From contig NZ_CAADHL010000003.1 of NCBI RefSeq assembly GCF_900699045.1, forward strand, positions 87,430-151,429: DNA of 64,000 bases, given 5' to 3'. Positions 9,478-20,013 of this stretch are shown in pieces; positions within the stretch are counted from its first letter, which is position 1; the number at the start of each line of letters is the position of its first letter. The notes under the pieces were generated by a model. The model searched no databases, was not told the origin of the DNA, and saw only the letters and a list, made by a program, of their open reading frames with translations. The stretch comes from Candidatus Williamhamiltonella defendens (GTDB lineage: Bacteria > Pseudomonadota > Gammaproteobacteria > Enterobacterales > Enterobacteriaceae). The position numbers were made by a program, and so were the translations under genes.

Positions 9478-10764
9478 ATGAATGACTCCTTTATCCCTCA
9501 CGCAGATAATTCTTTAAGTCAATGGCTTGATTACGTCGCAAACTTGCATTTTACAAAGATTGATCTTGGTCTAGAAAGAGTGAAAAAAGTCGCTGAAAAA
9601 CTTGATTTACTCTCTCCGGCAGAGTGGGTCATCACTGTAGGAGGGACGAATGGAAAGGGGAGCACCTGTCGTATTTTGGAAAGAATTTTAATCGAAGACG
9701 GTTACAAAGTAGGGGTTTATAGTTCTCCCCATCTTCTTTGCTATAGGGAACGAGTCCGTATTCAAGAAAAAATGCTTCCTGAAAAGTGCTTTACTAGTGC
9801 CTTTGATCGGATTGAAAAAGTTCGTGGTGAAATCTCGTTGACTTATTTTGAATTTGGAACCTTGGTGGCCTTACTTCTTTTTAAATCACATCAACTGGAG
9901 GTGGTTATTCTGGAAGTAGGTTTAGGTGGGCGGCTAGATGCCACTAATATTGTGGATTCAGATGTTGCGGTTATTACTAATATCGATTTTGATCATACCG
10001 AATTTTTAGGCAAAGATCGTCAGAGTATTGGTCGAGAAAAAGCAGGCATTTTTCGGACGAATAAACCAGCCGTGGTCGCGGACACTGACATCCCAGATTC
10101 TGTTATTCGTGTAGCGAAAGAAAAAGCGGCTCATCTTCGCCGGATTGATCAGTCTTGGACATTTCGCCATCAGGAAAATCAATGGATTTGGAAAACTAAA
10201 GAACGCATGTTAATTGATCTACCCCTGCCTAATGTCCCGTTAATCAATGCGGCCTGCGCATTAGCGGTATTACATTATTTTCCTAAGATAATTAGTAAAG
10301 AAGCGATTAAAAGGGGCTTGAAAGGGGCTTCTCTTGCGGGACGTTTCCAAATGATCGATCAAAAGCCTTTAGTGATCCTCGATGTGGCGCATAATCCTCA
10401 TTCAGCTCGTTATCTGCTTAATAAGCTGACTCAATTTTTAAAAAACTCAGCCAAACCCGGTGCACAGCTGAATGCCGTGGTCGGAATGCTCAAGGACAAA
10501 GATATTAAAGGCACATTAGACATTTTATCTGAACGGGTTGACCATTGGTACTGCGCCACATTAAGCGAACCTCGTGGGGCGCCTGCTCAAATTTTGGCGA
10601 GTTTTTTACAGAAATCTGTATTTTTATCTCCTGATGTAAAAAGTGCTTGGGATCAGGCGATGCAATCTTCTAATCCAGAAGATGTTTTGTTGGTTTTTGG
10701 TTCTTTTTATACCATTGCTCCTGTGATGTCAGCATTAAATCTCCGGAGTACCGGTGATCAGTAA
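9478..10764 (+). CDS. folC: Bifunctional folylpolyglutamate / dihydrofolate synthase
   Basis: Ligates L-glutamate to dihydropteroate and to folates. 428 residues, normal length. Mur-ligase fold: P-loop VGGTNGKGSTCRILER near residues 50-65, central VGLGGRLDATNIV and NIDFDHTEFLG, and the C-terminal LDVAHNPHSARYL. The ATG at 9478 lies at the end of a 150-base spacer after accD in which I see no gene. Its end overlaps the GTG start of dedD by 11 bases. Confidence 0.96.
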   Translation: MNDSFIPHADNSLSQWLDYVANLHFTKIDLGLERVKKVAEKLDLLSPAEWVITVGGTNGKGSTCRILERILIEDGYKVGVYSSPHLLCYRERVRIQEKMLPEKCFTSAFDRIEKVRGEISLTYFEFGTLVALLLFKSHQLEVVILEVGLGGRLDATNIVDSDVAVITNIDFDHTEFLGKDRQSIGREKAGIFRTNKPAVVADTDIPDSVIRVAKEKAAHLRRIDQSWTFRHQENQWIWKTKERMLIDLPLPNVPLINAACALAVLHYFPKIISKEAIKRGLKGASLAGRFQMIDQKPLVILDVAHNPHSARYLLNKLTQFLKNSAKPGAQLNAVVGMLKDKDIKGTLDILSERVDHWYCATLSEPRGAPAQILASFLQKSVFLSPDVKSAWDQAMQSSNPEDVLLVFGSFYTIAPVMSALNLRSTGDQ

Positions 10765-11305
10765 ATTTCAATATCGTTTTCTGGGTATGTCCATTCTGGT
10801 TATTCTGGCCATTATTTTTTTGCCATGGTTGCTTGATGGCAAAAAAGAACATGACATCACTTCGGTTTCCAACTCTGTATTGAGTAGCCCGCTCGGGATG
10901 AATCCTTTTGTGTCTTTAGATTCTCCTGCCTTAGTTCAAAGCACTAAAGTGCTTTCTTTTGAAATTAAAGAAAAAAAGATATCAAAAGAAGATGCCGTTG
11001 ATTATAAAGATCAAAATAAATCACCGCCTTCCGAAAAGGAATGGAGATCAAAACAAGCAATATCAGAAATCCAGAAAGAGTATGTCATACAGCTGGGGGC
11101 CTTTAATGATATAGCTAGAGTCAATCAAATTATCGCAAAATTACGATTATCAGATTATCAAGTTTTTACTTTTCCTCCTGTGCCTATAAAAGGAAAAATC
11201 ACTCGGATTTTGATTGGTCCTCATCCTTCGAAAGATAAACTTGAATCTATGCAACCTGAGCTTTATCGACTCGTTGGTTTAAACGGACAAATTAAAACAT
11301 ATTAG
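10754..11305 (+). CDS. dedD: SPOR-domain division protein DedD
   Basis: Inner-membrane protein that helps septal constriction by binding denuded peptidoglycan. GTG start inside the folC end. N-terminal membrane segment SILVILAIIFLPWLL (about residues 12-28), a low-complexity periplasmic linker, then a SPOR domain from KEYVIQLGAFNDIARVNQI to the C-terminus (about 112-183). 183 residues against 220 in E. coli; the shortening is in the linker. Confidence 0.9.
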   Translation: MISKFQYRFLGMSILVILAIIFLPWLLDGKKEHDITSVSNSVLSSPLGMNPFVSLDSPALVQSTKVLSFEIKEKKISKEDAVDYKDQNKSPPSEKEWRSKQAISEIQKEYVIQLGAFNDIARVNQIIAKLRLSDYQVFTFPPVPIKGKITRILIGPHPSKDKLESMQPELYRLVGLNGQIKTY

Positions 11306-11355
11306 TAAAAATTCCCGCGTTTTTTTATATTTATCATTTTCCAGTGGAATAATTT

Positions 11356-11865
11356 ATGCTTTGGATTGACTACATCATCATCGGTATATTGGTTTTTTCA
11401 ACGGCGGTTAGTGTCATACGTGGATTTATTCGTGAAGCATGGTCACTGGTGATATGGGGTTGTGCGTTTTTTGTGGCAGGTTATTTTTATCCCTATGTAT
11501 CAGAGTATTTTACTGATTTTGCTGATCGAAAAATTCGCCATCTGATTGCAATGAGTCTCTTATTGATAGCGATGCTTCTTATAGGAACTATAATTAACTA
11601 TCTCCTGGATTCTTTCATCAAACAGACAGGATTATCCGGCCCTGATAGAATACTTGGAATGTTATTTGGGGTAATAAGAGGGATTTTAATTGTGACTACT
11701 TTATTATTGTTTTTAGAAAACTTTACACATTTTTCACAAAATAACGCTTTGACTCAATCTCGCCTAATTCCAGAATTTCATTCAATGATGAAATGGCTAT
11801 TAACACTTTTAAAAGAAAAGTTTTCTTTTGTTTCGCTAGCACAATTAGTAGTCTCGAAAGAATAA
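11356..11865 (+). CDS. cvpA: CvpA family inner-membrane protein
   Basis: 169 residues with four predicted membrane segments. Family motifs are [22 protein letters not shown] at the start (seen in two adjoining blocks) and the glycine-rich [17 protein letters not shown]. In E. coli it is named for colicin V production and lies just upstream of purF, as here; its molecular role is not settled, with links to envelope stress. 14 bases separate it from purF. Confidence 0.92.
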   Translation: MLWIDYIIIGILVFSTAVSVIRGFIREAWSLVIWGCAFFVAGYFYPYVSEYFTDFADRKIRHLIAMSLLLIAMLLIGTIINYLLDSFIKQTGLSGPDRILGMLFGVIRGILIVTTLLLFLENFTHFSQNNALTQSRLIPEFHSMMKWLLTLLKEKFSFVSLAQLVVSKE

Positions 11866-11879
11866 TAAGGAAAAATATT

Positions 11880-13394
11880 ATGTGTGGTATTGTTGGTATT
11901 TCCGGTTTCACCCCTGTTAATCAATTGATTTATGATGCGTTAACAGTGCTTCAGCATCGTGGTCAGGATTCCGCAGGTATCGCAACTATTGATGCCGATG
12001 GCCAATTTCGTTTACGGAAAGCCAATGGATTAGTCAAAGAAGTTTTTGATACAAGGCATATGCTTAGACTGCAGGGCACCATAGGGATTGGACATGTCCG
12101 CTACCCGACCGCAGGCAGTTCGAATGTCTCGGAAGCACAACCTTTATACGTTAACTCTCCTTTTGGGATCACTTTAGCCCACAACGGTAATTTAACAAAT
12201 GCAGCTCAACTCAAAAAAGAGTTAGTACAAATTCGTCGTCATATTAATACTCACTCTGATTCAGAGCTTTTATTAAATATGTTTGCCAGTGAATTAGATC
12301 GTTTTAAAAATTTTCGATTGACAAAACATGATATTTTTTTGGCCATTGCACAAATGCATAAACGCATCAGGGGGGCTTATGCCTGTGTTGCTATGATCAT
12401 AAATCACGGTATGGTGGCTTTTCGTGATCCTAATGGCATACGTCCGTTAGTGATAGGAAGCCGCACTTTAGCTTGTGGTAAAAATGAATACATGGTCGCT
12501 TCAGAAAGTATTGCACTAGATACATTAGGATTTGAATTTTTACGAGACGTTACTCCTGGTGAAGGTGTATATGTAACTGAGGAAGGGGAATTATTCACTC
12601 AACAATGTGCTGAAAATCCTCAATATCATCCCTGTATTTTTGAATATGTATATTTCGCAAGGCCAGATTCTTTCATTGATAAGATTTCTGTTTACAATGC
12701 GAGGGTGAGAATGGGGAAAAAATTAGGTGAAAAAATTGCTCGACAATGGCAGCATTTAAAAATTGATGTGGTGTTCCCCATTCCTGAGACTTCTTGTGAT
12801 ATTGCTTTAGAGATTGCACGTATTTTACACATTCCTTATCGACAGGGCTTTGTTAAAAATCGTTATGTAGGCCGCACTTTTATTATGCCAGGTCAACAGG
12901 AGCGTCGTAAGTCAGTACGCCGCAAACTCAATGCTAACAAGGCAGAATTTCGCGATAAAAATGTCTTACTGGTCGATGACTCAATTGTACGAGGCACAAC
13001 CTCTGAGCAAATTGTAGAAATCGCTCGTGGTGCGGGCGCAAAGCAGGTTTATTTTGCTTCCGCTGCACCAGAAATTTTGTTTCAAAATGTTTATGGTATT
13101 AATATGCCGAGTGTGAATGAGCTGGTGGCACGCGGTCGCGGTGTGAATGAAATTCAAGAATATATTGGTGCTGATGCACTTATTTTTCAGAATTTAGAAG
13201 ATTTGATCGCCGCTGTTAGAGTTGATAATCCAGAAATCACCGAGTTTGATTGTGCTGTTTTTAATGGTCATTACGTGACTAAAGATGTTGATCAAAATTA
13301 TTTGACTCATCTCAATGCAATCAGAAGTGGGCAGGATACATCAACAATCTCCTCTTCTGAATCAGAACATCTTGAAATTTATAATGAAAAATAA
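11880..13394 (+). CDS. purF: Amidophosphoribosyltransferase
   Basis: First committed step of purine synthesis: PRPP + glutamine to phosphoribosylamine. I start at the ATG at 11880, giving [10 protein letters not shown], because Cys2 must become the N-terminal nucleophile once Met is removed; a longer upstream frame exists but would bury it. The class II glutamine amidotransferase domain covers about residues 2-230 and the phosphoribosyltransferase domain the rest, with the PRPP motif [18 protein letters not shown]. 504 residues, as in E. coli. Confidence 0.97.
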   Translation: MCGIVGISGFTPVNQLIYDALTVLQHRGQDSAGIATIDADGQFRLRKANGLVKEVFDTRHMLRLQGTIGIGHVRYPTAGSSNVSEAQPLYVNSPFGITLAHNGNLTNAAQLKKELVQIRRHINTHSDSELLLNMFASELDRFKNFRLTKHDIFLAIAQMHKRIRGAYACVAMIINHGMVAFRDPNGIRPLVIGSRTLACGKNEYMVASESIALDTLGFEFLRDVTPGEGVYVTEEGELFTQQCAENPQYHPCIFEYVYFARPDSFIDKISVYNARVRMGKKLGEKIARQWQHLKIDVVFPIPETSCDIALEIARILHIPYRQGFVKNRYVGRTFIMPGQQERRKSVRRKLNANKAEFRDKNVLLVDDSIVRGTTSEQIVEIARGAGAKQVYFASAAPEILFQNVYGINMPSVNELVARGRGVNEIQEYIGADALIFQNLEDLIAAVRVDNPEITEFDCAVFNGHYVTKDVDQNYLTHLNAIRSGQDTSTISSSESEHLEIYNEK

Positions 13395-13409
13395 AAATGG
13401 AAAAGATTC

Positions 13410-13988
13410 GTGCAGAAACTGATTATTGGTATTTCTGGAGCTAGTGGTGCCATTTATGGAATTCGGCTTTTAGAAGTACTACAGAGTGTGCCTGAAGTAG
13501 AGACTCATCTGATTATAAGTTATGCAGGTCGTCGTACTATCAGATTAGAAACAAGATTGAGTTTACAGCAGGTTAAACAAATGGCAGATGTCGTATATTC
13601 TGTTTGTGATATTGCTGCTACTCTTTCTTCAGGTTCATTTAAAACCATAGGCATGGTCGTATTGCCATGTTCGATAAAAACTTTGGCTGCTATTGCTCAC
13701 AGTTATTCCGACAATTTACTGACACGAGCGGCAGATGTCATGCTCAAAGAGCGAAGGCCTTTAATTCTGTGTGTTCGAGAAACTCCATTACATTTGGGGC
13801 ATTTACAATTAATGAAAAAAGCCGCTGAGCTTGGTGCTGTGATAATGCCCCCTTTGCCCGCCTTTTACCATCATCCTCAAAACATCCAAGATATCATCTA
13901 TCAAACGGTAAATAGGGTGATAGATCAATTTTCTATTTCATTGCCTCAAGACTTATTTAAACGTTGGCCAGGAGATCATAAGAGTTAA
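13410..13988 (+). CDS. ubiX: Flavin prenyltransferase UbiX
   Basis: Makes prenylated FMN, the cofactor of the UbiD decarboxylase in ubiquinone synthesis. GTG start 15 bases after purF, supported by the N-terminal alignment KLIIGISGASGAIYGIRLLE. Other family blocks are SGSFKTIGMVVLPCSIKTLA, LKERRPLILCVRETPLHLGH and MPPLPAFYHHPQNI. 192 residues. Last gene of the pdxB-ubiX operon. Confidence 0.95.
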   Translation: MQKLIIGISGASGAIYGIRLLEVLQSVPEVETHLIISYAGRRTIRLETRLSLQQVKQMADVVYSVCDIAATLSSGSFKTIGMVVLPCSIKTLAAIAHSYSDNLLTRAADVMLKERRPLILCVRETPLHLGHLQLMKKAAELGAVIMPPLPAFYHHPQNIQDIIYQTVNRVIDQFSISLPQDLFKRWPGDHKS

Positions 13989-14034
13989 AATAAGTGTTTT
14001 ATATTTTCGGTTTATTGACAGGAATTTGTATTTT

Positions 14035-14475
14035 ATGTTGAGAGAGCTCATACCATTTATTGATCGGCATCCCATTTTAAGTGTAACCTGGGTGACTTTA
14101 CTTGTTGGCGTCACTCTAACTTTTATAAAAAATTATTTTTCTAAAGTAAAAGAAATTATCCCGACTGAAGCCATCCTGATGATGAATAAGCAACAAGCTT
14201 TAGTCGTTGATATTCGAGCAAAAGAAGAATACAGAAAGAGCCATATCATTGGCTCTATCAACGTAGAAAAAAGTAATTTTAAAAACAATAAATTATATGA
14301 ATTGGAAAAGCATAAAGCTCTCCCTATTATCATCGTATGTGCCCATGGTATTTCTTCGCTAACTGTTGCGAAACAGCTGTATACGATGGATTTTCAAAAA
14401 ATCTATTCCCTAAAAGAAGGTATATCCGGTTGGAATAAAGCAAATTTGCCTTTGGCAAAGGGTAAAAGCAAGTAG
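14035..14475 (+). CDS. yibN: Membrane-anchored rhodanese-like protein YibN
   Basis: One N-terminal membrane helix (about residues 13-32, [15 protein letters not shown]) followed by a rhodanese domain. The active-site loop is complete, CAHGISS (Cys-x-x-Gly-x-x-Ser), so sulfur transfer is possible although no substrate is known. I prefer the ATG at 14035 to an in-frame TTG nine bases upstream, by comparison with E. coli YibN. In E. coli the order is yibN-grxC-secB-gpsA-cysE; here only 53 bases separate yibN from secB, so grxC is gone. Confidence 0.9.
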   Translation: MLRELIPFIDRHPILSVTWVTLLVGVTLTFIKNYFSKVKEIIPTEAILMMNKQQALVVDIRAKEEYRKSHIIGSINVEKSNFKNNKLYELEKHKALPIIIVCAHGISSLTVAKQLYTMDFQKIYSLKEGISGWNKANLPLAKGKSK

Positions 14476-14528
14476 TAAAAAAGCATGGTGTTTATCATCA
14501 TTTTTTATATCAAGGATTAAAAATCAAA

Positions 14529-15017
14529 ATGTTAGAAGAAGAAAATTCACAAATGATCTGTCAAATTTACCGTATTTATACCAAGGATATTTCATTTGAA
14601 GTCCCTAGCGCCCCTGCAATTTTTCAAAAGGAGGGGATCCCTGATATCAAACTTGATTTGGACACCAGTTCAAATCTATTAGCTAAAAATACACATGAAG
14701 TGGTATTACGTATTACCCTCACATCCACCACAGAGGGTCAAACCGCATTTCTTTGTGAAGTTCAACAAGCAGGGATTTTTTTCATTAAAAATATTGAAAA
14801 TATGCAATTAAAGCATTGCTTAGGTGCCTACTGCCCAAATATTTTATTTCCTTATGCGCGTGAGTGTATCAGCAACTTAGTTGCAAAAGGATCTTTTCCT
14901 CACCTTCACCTAGAGCCGATTAATTTTGATATCATTTTTATGAATTATGTACAGCAGGAAGCTGAAAAACAAAACGAATTAGATCCCATCATTATTAAAA
15001 ATAGCGAACAAGATTAA
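14529..15017 (+). CDS. secB: Protein-export chaperone SecB
   Basis: Tetrameric cytosolic chaperone that keeps preproteins unfolded and hands them to SecA. 162 residues, slightly longer than the usual 155. Family blocks: [16 protein letters not shown] near the start, [10 protein letters not shown], and [19 protein letters not shown]. It abuts gpsA (one base between the stop and the next ATG). Confidence 0.95.
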   Translation: MLEEENSQMICQIYRIYTKDISFEVPSAPAIFQKEGIPDIKLDLDTSSNLLAKNTHEVVLRITLTSTTEGQTAFLCEVQQAGIFFIKNIENMQLKHCLGAYCPNILFPYARECISNLVAKGSFPHLHLEPINFDIIFMNYVQQEAEKQNELDPIIIKNSEQD

Positions 15018-15018
15018 A

Positions 15019-16065
15019 ATGAGTCTTCCAGATTATCCTTCCATAATGACAGTGATAGGTGCTGGTGCATATGGCACCGCTTTAGCGATTACTCTTGCTC
15101 GGCAAGGTTACTCTGTTGTGTTGTGGGGTCATCACCCTCCGCATATTGCGAACTTAACAAAAAATCGTTGTAATATAGAGTTTTTGCCTGATGTCTCTTT
15201 TCCAGAAACATTAAGGTTGGAATCTAACTTACAGAATGCTATGTCTTTGAGCCGCAACCTACTAGTTGTTGTGGCCAGTTACGTTTTTGGAAATGTCTTA
15301 CGACAATTAAGACCATATTTACGCAAAGATACCCGTCTCGTTTGGGCCACTAAAGGGCTTGAGGCAGGAACAGGGCGTCTATTGCAGAAAGTTGCTAAAG
15401 AAATTTTACCCGATAGCCTTCCTTTGGCAGTGATTTCAGGCCCTACTTTTGCTAAAGAGCTTGCGTTCGGTTTGCCTACTGCCATCACACTCGCTTGTGC
15501 TGATGATGAATTTTCAGCCGATCTTCATCAATTACTGCATTGTGAAAAAAGCTTTCGTGTCTATAGAACTAGTGATCTGATCGGCGTACAGATAGGAGGA
15601 GCGGTAAAAAATATAATAGCTATCGGTGCAGGTATATCAGACGGCATGCAATTTGGTGCCAACGCACGATCTGCTTTAATTACAAGAGGGCTTGCCGAAA
15701 TGACTCGTTTAGGTGTCGCTTTAGGGGCAGATCATTCTACCTTTATCGGGATGGCTGGACTCGGTGATCTCGTTTTGACCTGTACAGATGATCAATCACG
15801 TAATCGCAGATTTGGCATGATGATAGGCCAAGGAATCCCTGTAGAGGAAGCCAAAAATAAAATAGGGCACGTGATTGAAGGATATGGCAATACTAAAGAA
15901 GTATTTGCCCTTGCTCAGCGTCATCAAATTAAAATGCCTATTACGGAACAAATTTATCAGGTTCTTTATTGCCAGAAAAATTCTCAGGCAGCCGCATTAA
16001 GCCTATTTAATCCCAGCAAAAATAATGAAGCTCCTTTTATTATGGAGAGTCTGAATACGAATTAG
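15019..16065 (+). CDS. gpsA: Glycerol-3-phosphate dehydrogenase [NAD(P)+]
   Basis: Reduces dihydroxyacetone phosphate to sn-glycerol-3-phosphate for phospholipid synthesis. 348 residues. Dinucleotide motif [19 protein letters not shown], then [31 protein letters not shown], catalytic-lysine segment [18 protein letters not shown], and [19 protein letters not shown]. The last few codons overlap the first recognisable codons of the cysE relic that follows in another frame. Confidence 0.96.
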   Translation: MSLPDYPSIMTVIGAGAYGTALAITLARQGYSVVLWGHHPPHIANLTKNRCNIEFLPDVSFPETLRLESNLQNAMSLSRNLLVVVASYVFGNVLRQLRPYLRKDTRLVWATKGLEAGTGRLLQKVAKEILPDSLPLAVISGPTFAKELAFGLPTAITLACADDEFSADLHQLLHCEKSFRVYRTSDLIGVQIGGAVKNIIAIGAGISDGMQFGANARSALITRGLAEMTRLGVALGADHSTFIGMAGLGDLVLTCTDDQSRNRRFGMMIGQGIPVEEAKNKIGHVIEGYGNTKEVFALAQRHQIKMPITEQIYQVLYCQKNSQAAALSLFNPSKNNEAPFIMESLNTN

Positions 16066-16886
16066 AAAAGATATGCTCTCGCATTAAATTAGAAGTAAAA
16101 AGATGGTAATAGTGAACCTGCCTAGCTAGTTTTTTTCATGCTACTATCTTAAAACATGAAAATTTAGTCAGTGCCATCGCTTATATATTAGCCAGTAAGC
16201 TTCCTTCTTATTGTAGTATGCCTACAATAGTACTCAGTGAGATATTGGAAAAGCATACTGCTCAGATAAAACGATGATACTGGCTGCGGCAAGAGACATA
16301 TTAGCTGTCCGTGCTCGTGATCCTGCGGTTGATAAATATTCAATGCCTTTACTGTAACTTAAAGGTTTTTACGCTTTACAAGCGATTAGTCATTAGTTAT
16401 GGTGACAAGGGCGCTCAGGATTGGCTATTTATTTACAGAATCAAATTTTTATCGTGTTTGTGGTAGTATCCACCCCGCTTCGACTATTGGTTTTTGTATC
16501 ATGCTAGATCACACTACAGGTATTATCATTGATGAAACTACAGTGATAGAAAATGATGTTTCTATACTACAATCTGTCACTTTAGGTGGCACTAGTAAAA
16601 ATTGTAGTGATCGCCCTCACTACTATTCGTGAAGGCATTATGATAGGCGCTGGAGCAAAAGTGTTAGAAAATATTAAAGTAGGCGTTGGGCAAAAATTGG
16701 TTCGGGTTCTGTTGTGTTAGAAGCGGTTCCTGCTCATACCACTGTTGCAGGCGTTCTAGCAGGCATTTTTAGTAATCCCAAACTGAAAAACCTTTTTTTG
16801 ATATGGATCAAAATTTTAATTTTTTATTAAATCTTTATCAAAATGAATGTATTGAGTTACACATGCTTAATTCCTATGAGATATAG
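16044..16886 (+). pseudogene. cysE: cysE pseudogene (serine acetyltransferase)
   Basis: Out-of-frame pieces line up along the whole of CysE. First [19 protein letters not shown] (from about 16046), followed by three adjacent stops. Then FFHATILKHENLVSAIAYIL (about 16132 on). Then ILAVRARDPAVDKYSMPL (about 16300-16355) ending in a TAA. Then GIIIDETTVIENDVSIL plus QSVTLGGTSKN (16520-16605), part of the left-handed beta-helix with the active site, and a tail beginning MDQNFNF. Several frameshifts and stops make it certainly inactive. CysE makes O-acetylserine, the first step of cysteine synthesis, so cysteine must be obtained elsewhere unless another copy exists. 16887-17168 shows no recognisable gene. 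Confidence 0.94.
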
Positions 16887-17168
16887 GGGTTTAATTTAAA
16901 TTTAGTAATATGTTCAAATGCTTGTCATTAACTTTTAAAAGGGTGAATGTAGAAAGCTTACTCTGGCCATAGTGAATAACGACGATAGCCAAAACCGTGA
17001 TTCCAAAACCTGGATTGTTTTAGCTTTAAAGTGTTTTCTGAGCAATGAGCAAGATATCAGTGGCTATGATGGTTCAAAGAGCTGTCAGGCTCCAATAAAC
17101 GCTCAACCTGCTCTTCAAATTACGCACAATCCATGCTATTGCAAACGAAATACATTCATAAAAATACG

Positions 17169-17429
17169 ATGCTTAATCCAGAAATGATTTCAAAAATGAC
17201 TGAAAAATTGAAAAAGTCTATTCCTGAAAATGTTCTGACTTTCGGAGAAGATGTAGAAAAAAAAATCCGACAAGGATTACAATTTCAGTTGAGTCGCCTT
17301 GATTTAATCAGCCGTGAAGAGTTTGATGTTCAAACTCAGGTGCTGTTGAGAACTAGGGAGAATCTGACTTTGTTAGAGCAACGGATTCAAAAGCTGGAAT
17401 CAAAATTATCAGAAAAAAAAGACATTTAA
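17169..17429 (+). CDS. ubiK: Ubiquinone biosynthesis accessory factor UbiK
   Basis: Small soluble protein that works with UbiJ in the Ubi complex for aerobic ubiquinone synthesis. I start at the ATG at 17169 ([10 protein letters not shown]); longer in-frame extensions have no homologous counterpart. The signature blocks [18 protein letters not shown] and [19 protein letters not shown] are very well conserved, followed by a coiled-coil [13 protein letters not shown]. 86 residues against about 96 in E. coli: the non-conserved C-terminal tail is missing. Converges on hldE with an 8-base gap. Confidence 0.93.
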   Translation: MLNPEMISKMTEKLKKSIPENVLTFGEDVEKKIRQGLQFQLSRLDLISREEFDVQTQVLLRTRENLTLLEQRIQKLESKLSEKKDI

Positions 17430-17437
17430 CGCTATTC

Positions 17438-18868
17438 TCATAAAGAGTTATTCTTGATTTTTTTAATGATTTTGCTGCTTGAAAGTCCATTTTGATAGGA
17501 GGATATTTTAATCTGTCCACCTGCTGCCACCACTGCGTTGCTTCCGGCAATTTGATGTGGCCGATAGTCCCCCCCTTTTATCAATACATCCGGTAAAATT
17601 TCTGAGATAAGACGCTCTGGAGTATTTTCTGAAAATGGAACTACCCAATCAACATATTTTAATGCACTGAGTACCGCCATTCTTTGAGCCAATGGATTAA
17701 TAGGACGCATTTGACCTTTGAGGTTTCGCACAGAATCATCTGTATTGACCGCGACAATGAGACGATCTCCATATTTTTTTGCTTCTGACAGATAAGCAAT
17801 ATGCCCAGCGTGTAGAATATCGAAGCATCCGTTTGTCATAACCAATTTTTCACCACGAGAACGAGATGTCTGCACCGCACTTTTTAATTGTTGTTCGTTT
17901 ACGATACTAAGATCTGCTTTTTTACTGCCATCCGATGCATTTTGTAACTCGCTAAAAGAAACAGTCGAGGTTCCTAATTTACCCACCACTACTCCTGCTG
18001 CTGCATTTGCAAAAAAAGAGGATTCTTCAAGAGACTGACCAGAGGCCAATGCGGTCGCTAACACAGCTATCACCGTATCTCCTGCTCCTGTGACATCAAA
18101 CACTTCATGAGCTTGAGCAGAAAGATGCAAAGGGGGCTTAGCTTTTTGTAATAAAGTAATACCTTTCTCAGAACGTGTTATTAGTAAAGCAGAAAGATCT
18201 AAGTGTTTTATCAGTTGAGATCCTTTATCCACCAGATCTTGCTCTTTTTTACAATGTCCTACAACAGCTTCAAATTCTGATAAATTAGGGGTTAAAACAG
18301 TGGCGCCGCTGTAACGTTTGAAGTTGTTTCCTTTAGGATCAATTAGAAGCGGGATTTCAGCTTTTTTTGCAAGTTGAATCATTTCTTGAATCTTATTTAA
18401 AGTGCCTTTCGCATAATCAGAAAACACTACAACAGTCATATGAGGAAATAAAGAAGCAATCCTAACTTTGATTTTTTGGGCATCTGATGTGTGAGCATTT
18501 TTTTCAAAATCGAGTCGAATGAGCTGTTGATGACGAGACAGGACTCTCAATTTAATCAGAGTAGAATAGGTACTTGATGACACAAAATCACAATCAACCT
18601 GAGCTTCAGATAATTTTTGAGTCAGGATTTTCCCAGCTTCGTCTTTACCAATCAAGCCGATTAAATGCACCTTTGCACCCAGCGCAGCGATGTTCATAGC
18701 CACGTTCGCTGCGCCCCCTGGGGTTTCTCGGATTTGATCCACTTTTACAATCGAAACAGGAGCTTCAGGTGAAATTCTATCAACAGGCCCGTACCAATAG
18801 CGATCTAGCATCACATCTCCTACTACTAATATTTTAGCCTGCTGAATATCAGATAAGGTTAGTTTCAT
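17438..18868 (-). CDS. hldE: Bifunctional heptose-7-phosphate kinase / heptose-1-phosphate adenylyltransferase
   Basis: Makes ADP-heptose for the LPS inner core. Start at the ATG at 18868 ([10 protein letters not shown]), matching E. coli; an in-frame TTG lies 12 bases upstream. The N-terminal ribokinase-like domain (about 1-315) has [16 protein letters not shown] and the catalytic [14 protein letters not shown]. The C-terminal nucleotidyltransferase domain (about 340-476) has [16 protein letters not shown]. 476 residues, normal. It stands alone here, without glnE. Confidence 0.96.
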   Translation of the reverse strand: MKLTLSDIQQAKILVVGDVMLDRYWYGPVDRISPEAPVSIVKVDQIRETPGGAANVAMNIAALGAKVHLIGLIGKDEAGKILTQKLSEAQVDCDFVSSSTYSTLIKLRVLSRHQQLIRLDFEKNAHTSDAQKIKVRIASLFPHMTVVVFSDYAKGTLNKIQEMIQLAKKAEIPLLIDPKGNNFKRYSGATVLTPNLSEFEAVVGHCKKEQDLVDKGSQLIKHLDLSALLITRSEKGITLLQKAKPPLHLSAQAHEVFDVTGAGDTVIAVLATALASGQSLEESSFFANAAAGVVVGKLGTSTVSFSELQNASDGSKKADLSIVNEQQLKSAVQTSRSRGEKLVMTNGCFDILHAGHIAYLSEAKKYGDRLIVAVNTDDSVRNLKGQMRPINPLAQRMAVLSALKYVDWVVPFSENTPERLISEILPDVLIKGGDYRPHQIAGSNAVVAAGGQIKISSYQNGLSSSKIIKKIKNNSL

Positions 18869-18925
18869 ATTTTTTGACAATTATGATTCAAAGCGAACGA
18901 GGCTTTTTTAGTAAGAAAAACATGT

Positions 18926-18953
18926 TAAAAAAAACGCCATTAAAGAGGCGTTT
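18926..18953 (-). terminator. Rho-independent terminator of the rpsF-priB-rpsR-rplI operon
   Basis: On the minus strand, about 20 bases after the rplI stop, ACGCC pairs with GGCGT (18947-18951 with 18934-18938) around an 8-base loop, followed directly by a run of seven or more T. It reads in the direction of the ribosomal operon and lies before hldE. Confidence 0.8.
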
Positions 18954-18972
18954 ATTAATTCAAAATGATTGT

Positions 18973-19425
18973 CTAATCTTCTGAAATAATTATAACTTTC
19001 AGCTGTGCAAACACACCATTGTATATTTTGAAATGAACTTCATGTTCACCCAAAGTTCTCAAAAAGCCATTTAATAATCGAACTTCATTTTTCATAACAG
19101 GAATACCTGCATCGCTTAGTGACTTCGCGATATCACGAGTTCCTATGGAACCAAAGAGCCTACCCTCACTCCCTGCTTTAGAGGCAATCGTTAGGCTAGC
19201 TAATTCGTTAATAGCACGCGCACGCGCTTGAGCTTCTTCAATAGCCTTAGCTGCTTTGGATTCTAATTCAGATCGCCGCTCATCAAAATACGCCATATTT
19301 TTTTTAGTGGCAAGAACTGCCTGCCTTTTTGGTAGAAGGAAATTTCGGGCAAAACCTCTTGTGACCTTTACCTTGCTACCTACTTGACCAAAATTTTCTA
19401 TTTCATTTAACAATATGATTTCCAT
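18973..19425 (-). CDS. rplI: 50S ribosomal protein L9
   Basis: Binds 23S rRNA near the L1 stalk base and affects frame maintenance. I use the second of two close ATGs (19425): AGAGG lies about 9 bases upstream of it but only 3 from the ATG at 19431, and MEIILL matches the E. coli N-terminus. N-domain signature GFARNFLLPKRQAV, a long charged helix (about 40-75), and a C-domain with ASKAGSEGRLFGSIGTRDIA. About 150 residues. Last gene of its operon. Confidence 0.96.
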   Translation of the reverse strand: MEIILLNEIENFGQVGSKVKVTRGFARNFLLPKRQAVLATKKNMAYFDERRSELESKAAKAIEEAQARARAINELASLTIASKAGSEGRLFGSIGTRDIAKSLSDAGIPVMKNEVRLLNGFLRTLGEHEVHFKIYNGVFAQLKVIIISED

Positions 19426-19460
19426 TACCATTATCCTCTCGAGTGAATTAATGGAGACTG

Positions 19461-19691
19461 CTACGACTGATGTTCATCAGTATAAGGCAACAAAGATAGG
19501 TAACGTGCAACCTTGATAGCTTGAGAAAGCTGGCGCTGATATTTAGAGCAGGTACCGGTGATACGACTTGGAACAATTTTGCCACTTTCAGTGATATAAT
19601 TTTTCAACATGATAATATCTTTATAATCAATTTGTTTTACACCTTCTGCGGTAAAACGACAGAATTTTCTGCGGCGAAAATAACGTGCCAT
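19461..19691 (-). CDS. rpsR: 30S ribosomal protein S18
   Basis: Forms a heterodimer with S6 on the platform of the 30S subunit. Start at 19691 ([13 protein letters not shown]), identical to E. coli at the N-terminus; an upstream in-frame ATG would add five residues found in no homologue I know. 76 residues. One local change is an extra cysteine in [10 protein letters not shown] where E. coli has GTRAKYQRQL. Confidence 0.97.
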   Translation of the reverse strand: MARYFRRRKFCRFTAEGVKQIDYKDIIMLKNYITESGKIVPSRITGTCSKYQRQLSQAIKVARYLSLLPYTDEHQS

Positions 19692-19695
19692 AAGG

Positions 19696-20013
19696 CTATT
19701 CTCCAAAATTTATGAACTTTATTTTTTCAGCATGCAGCACCAATTTATTACGGATTTGATGGCAGCTAACAAAGCCTTCTATAGTTAGTTTAGTACCAAA
19801 CCTGATGTTATGAGTGTGTTTTTTTAACTCATGACCACTCGCCACAACAGGAATACGACACCATGTTTGTCGGTATAATCCCGCTTCCTTTTGTTGAGAA
19901 CGGTGCTCAAGCAAAAACTGACAATGCGGAATGCCAGAAGGACTGACTTTTTGTATCGGAGCTTTACATACAGTACCAGACAAGAGCCAGTTGTTTATCG
20001 TCAACAAGGTCAA
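19696..20013 (-). CDS. priB: Primosomal replication protein PriB
   Basis: Single-strand DNA-binding OB-fold protein used in PriA-dependent replication restart. 105 residues as read from the TTG at 20013, which overlaps the rpsF stop. A second TTG at 20004 would give [12 protein letters not shown], which aligns slightly better with E. coli. Either way the start is not ATG. Core motifs [18 protein letters not shown] and [17 protein letters not shown] identify it. Normal position between rpsF and rpsR. Confidence 0.93.
   Translation of the reverse strand: MTLLTINNWLLSGTVCKAPIQKVSPSGIPHCQFLLEHRSQQKEAGLYRQTWCRIPVVASGHELKKHTHNIRFGTKLTIEGFVSCHQIRNKLVLHAEKIKFINFGE

Noticed and set aside
9291..9485. 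64-codon frame between accD and folC
   Set aside because: It begins inside accD and ends inside folC in a different frame from both; no homologue known to me in this operon.
16972..17187. 71-codon frame before ubiK
   Set aside because: No ribosome-binding site and no motif; it ends inside the ubiK gene in another frame.
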